Source of the DNA: Actinomycetes bacterium
GTDB lineage: Bacteria; Actinomycetota; Acidimicrobiia; Acidimicrobiales; RAAP-2
Reading direction: 5' to 3'
Assembly (NCBI GenBank): GCA_021799915.1
Contig: JAJYZN010000172.1
Coordinates: 1-5,927, forward strand
Length of the DNA stretch: 5,927 nt
Under the pieces are notes generated by a model. It searched no databases and was not told the DNA's origin. It saw only the letters and a program-made list of their open reading frames with translations. Position 1 is the stretch's first letter. Every line of letters begins with the position of its first letter. Position numbers and translations under genes: made by a program. Positions 5,852-5,927 of this stretch are shown here, one piece after another.

Positions 5852-5927
5852 CTAAATCGTGTGGATTTGGGGTAGCGGCAGCTTCCCGGCGATGAGGTAG
5901 ATGATGGTGATCATCTTCTGCTTGGAG
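5852..5927 (-). CDS. 3' end of an unrecognised gene running in from the right edge
   Basis: Reading leftward from the window edge, 24 residues with clear high-GC third positions (TCC AAG CAG AAG ATG ATC ACC ATC) run to a TAG at 5854-5852. The peptide includes KMITIIYLIAGKLPLP. Only the C-terminus is present and I cannot assign a family. An alternative is a 20-residue ORF from the ATG at 5914, but it has no clear ribosome site. The gene would converge on the MFS transporter. Confidence 0.4.
   Translation of the reverse strand, partial: SKQKMITIIYLIAGKLPLPQIHTI

Overview
The window looks like chromosomal DNA of a high-GC Gram-positive type bacterium, most likely an actinobacterium. The genes are strongly GC-biased at third codon positions, there is one AT-rich island holding divergent promoters, and one gene appears to be transcribed without a leader. 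I cannot name the genus from the sequence.

Left half (1-2338, minus strand): a two-gene operon. The upstream gene (2338 to 650) encodes a 562-residue membrane iron-sulfur protein of the broad NapH/NosR/CcoG-like polyferredoxin group. Thirteen bases after its stop begins a second gene (636 to beyond base 1). Its visible N-terminus carries two ferredoxin-type [4Fe-4S] motifs followed by the cysteine-rich domain found in glutamate synthase small subunits (GltD) and dihydropyrimidine dehydrogenase. The expected FAD/NAD(P)H domain lies outside the window.

Centre (2339-2456): a short AT-rich region with two overlapping divergent promoters. The leftward one is a near-consensus TTGACA-17-TATTAT. The rightward one is an extended -10 (TGCTATACT) only 7 bases before an ATG, which predicts a leaderless mRNA. 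A dyad covers the leftward -35 and the rightward -10.

Right of centre (2457-3449, plus strand): an Rrf2-family regulator with a three-cysteine iron-sulfur motif and an unusual C-terminal extension of about 170 residues, whose layout resembles a SRPBCC (START-like) ligand-binding fold. The simplest reading is that it senses redox, nitric oxide or iron-sulfur status, possibly plus a ligand, and controls both itself and the electron-transfer operon. The combination of this fused regulator, the membrane polyferredoxin and the FAD/Fe-S oxidoreductase is the part most likely to be an undescribed system.

Right (3450-5927): a 222-bp spacer with short repeats and a possible 20-codon leader ORF, then a complete DHA2-type drug/H+ antiporter of the MFS family (3672-5357, start uncertain). 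A roughly 490-bp stretch follows with no supportable gene. The last 76 bases are the apparent 3' end of a minus-strand gene that I do not recognise.
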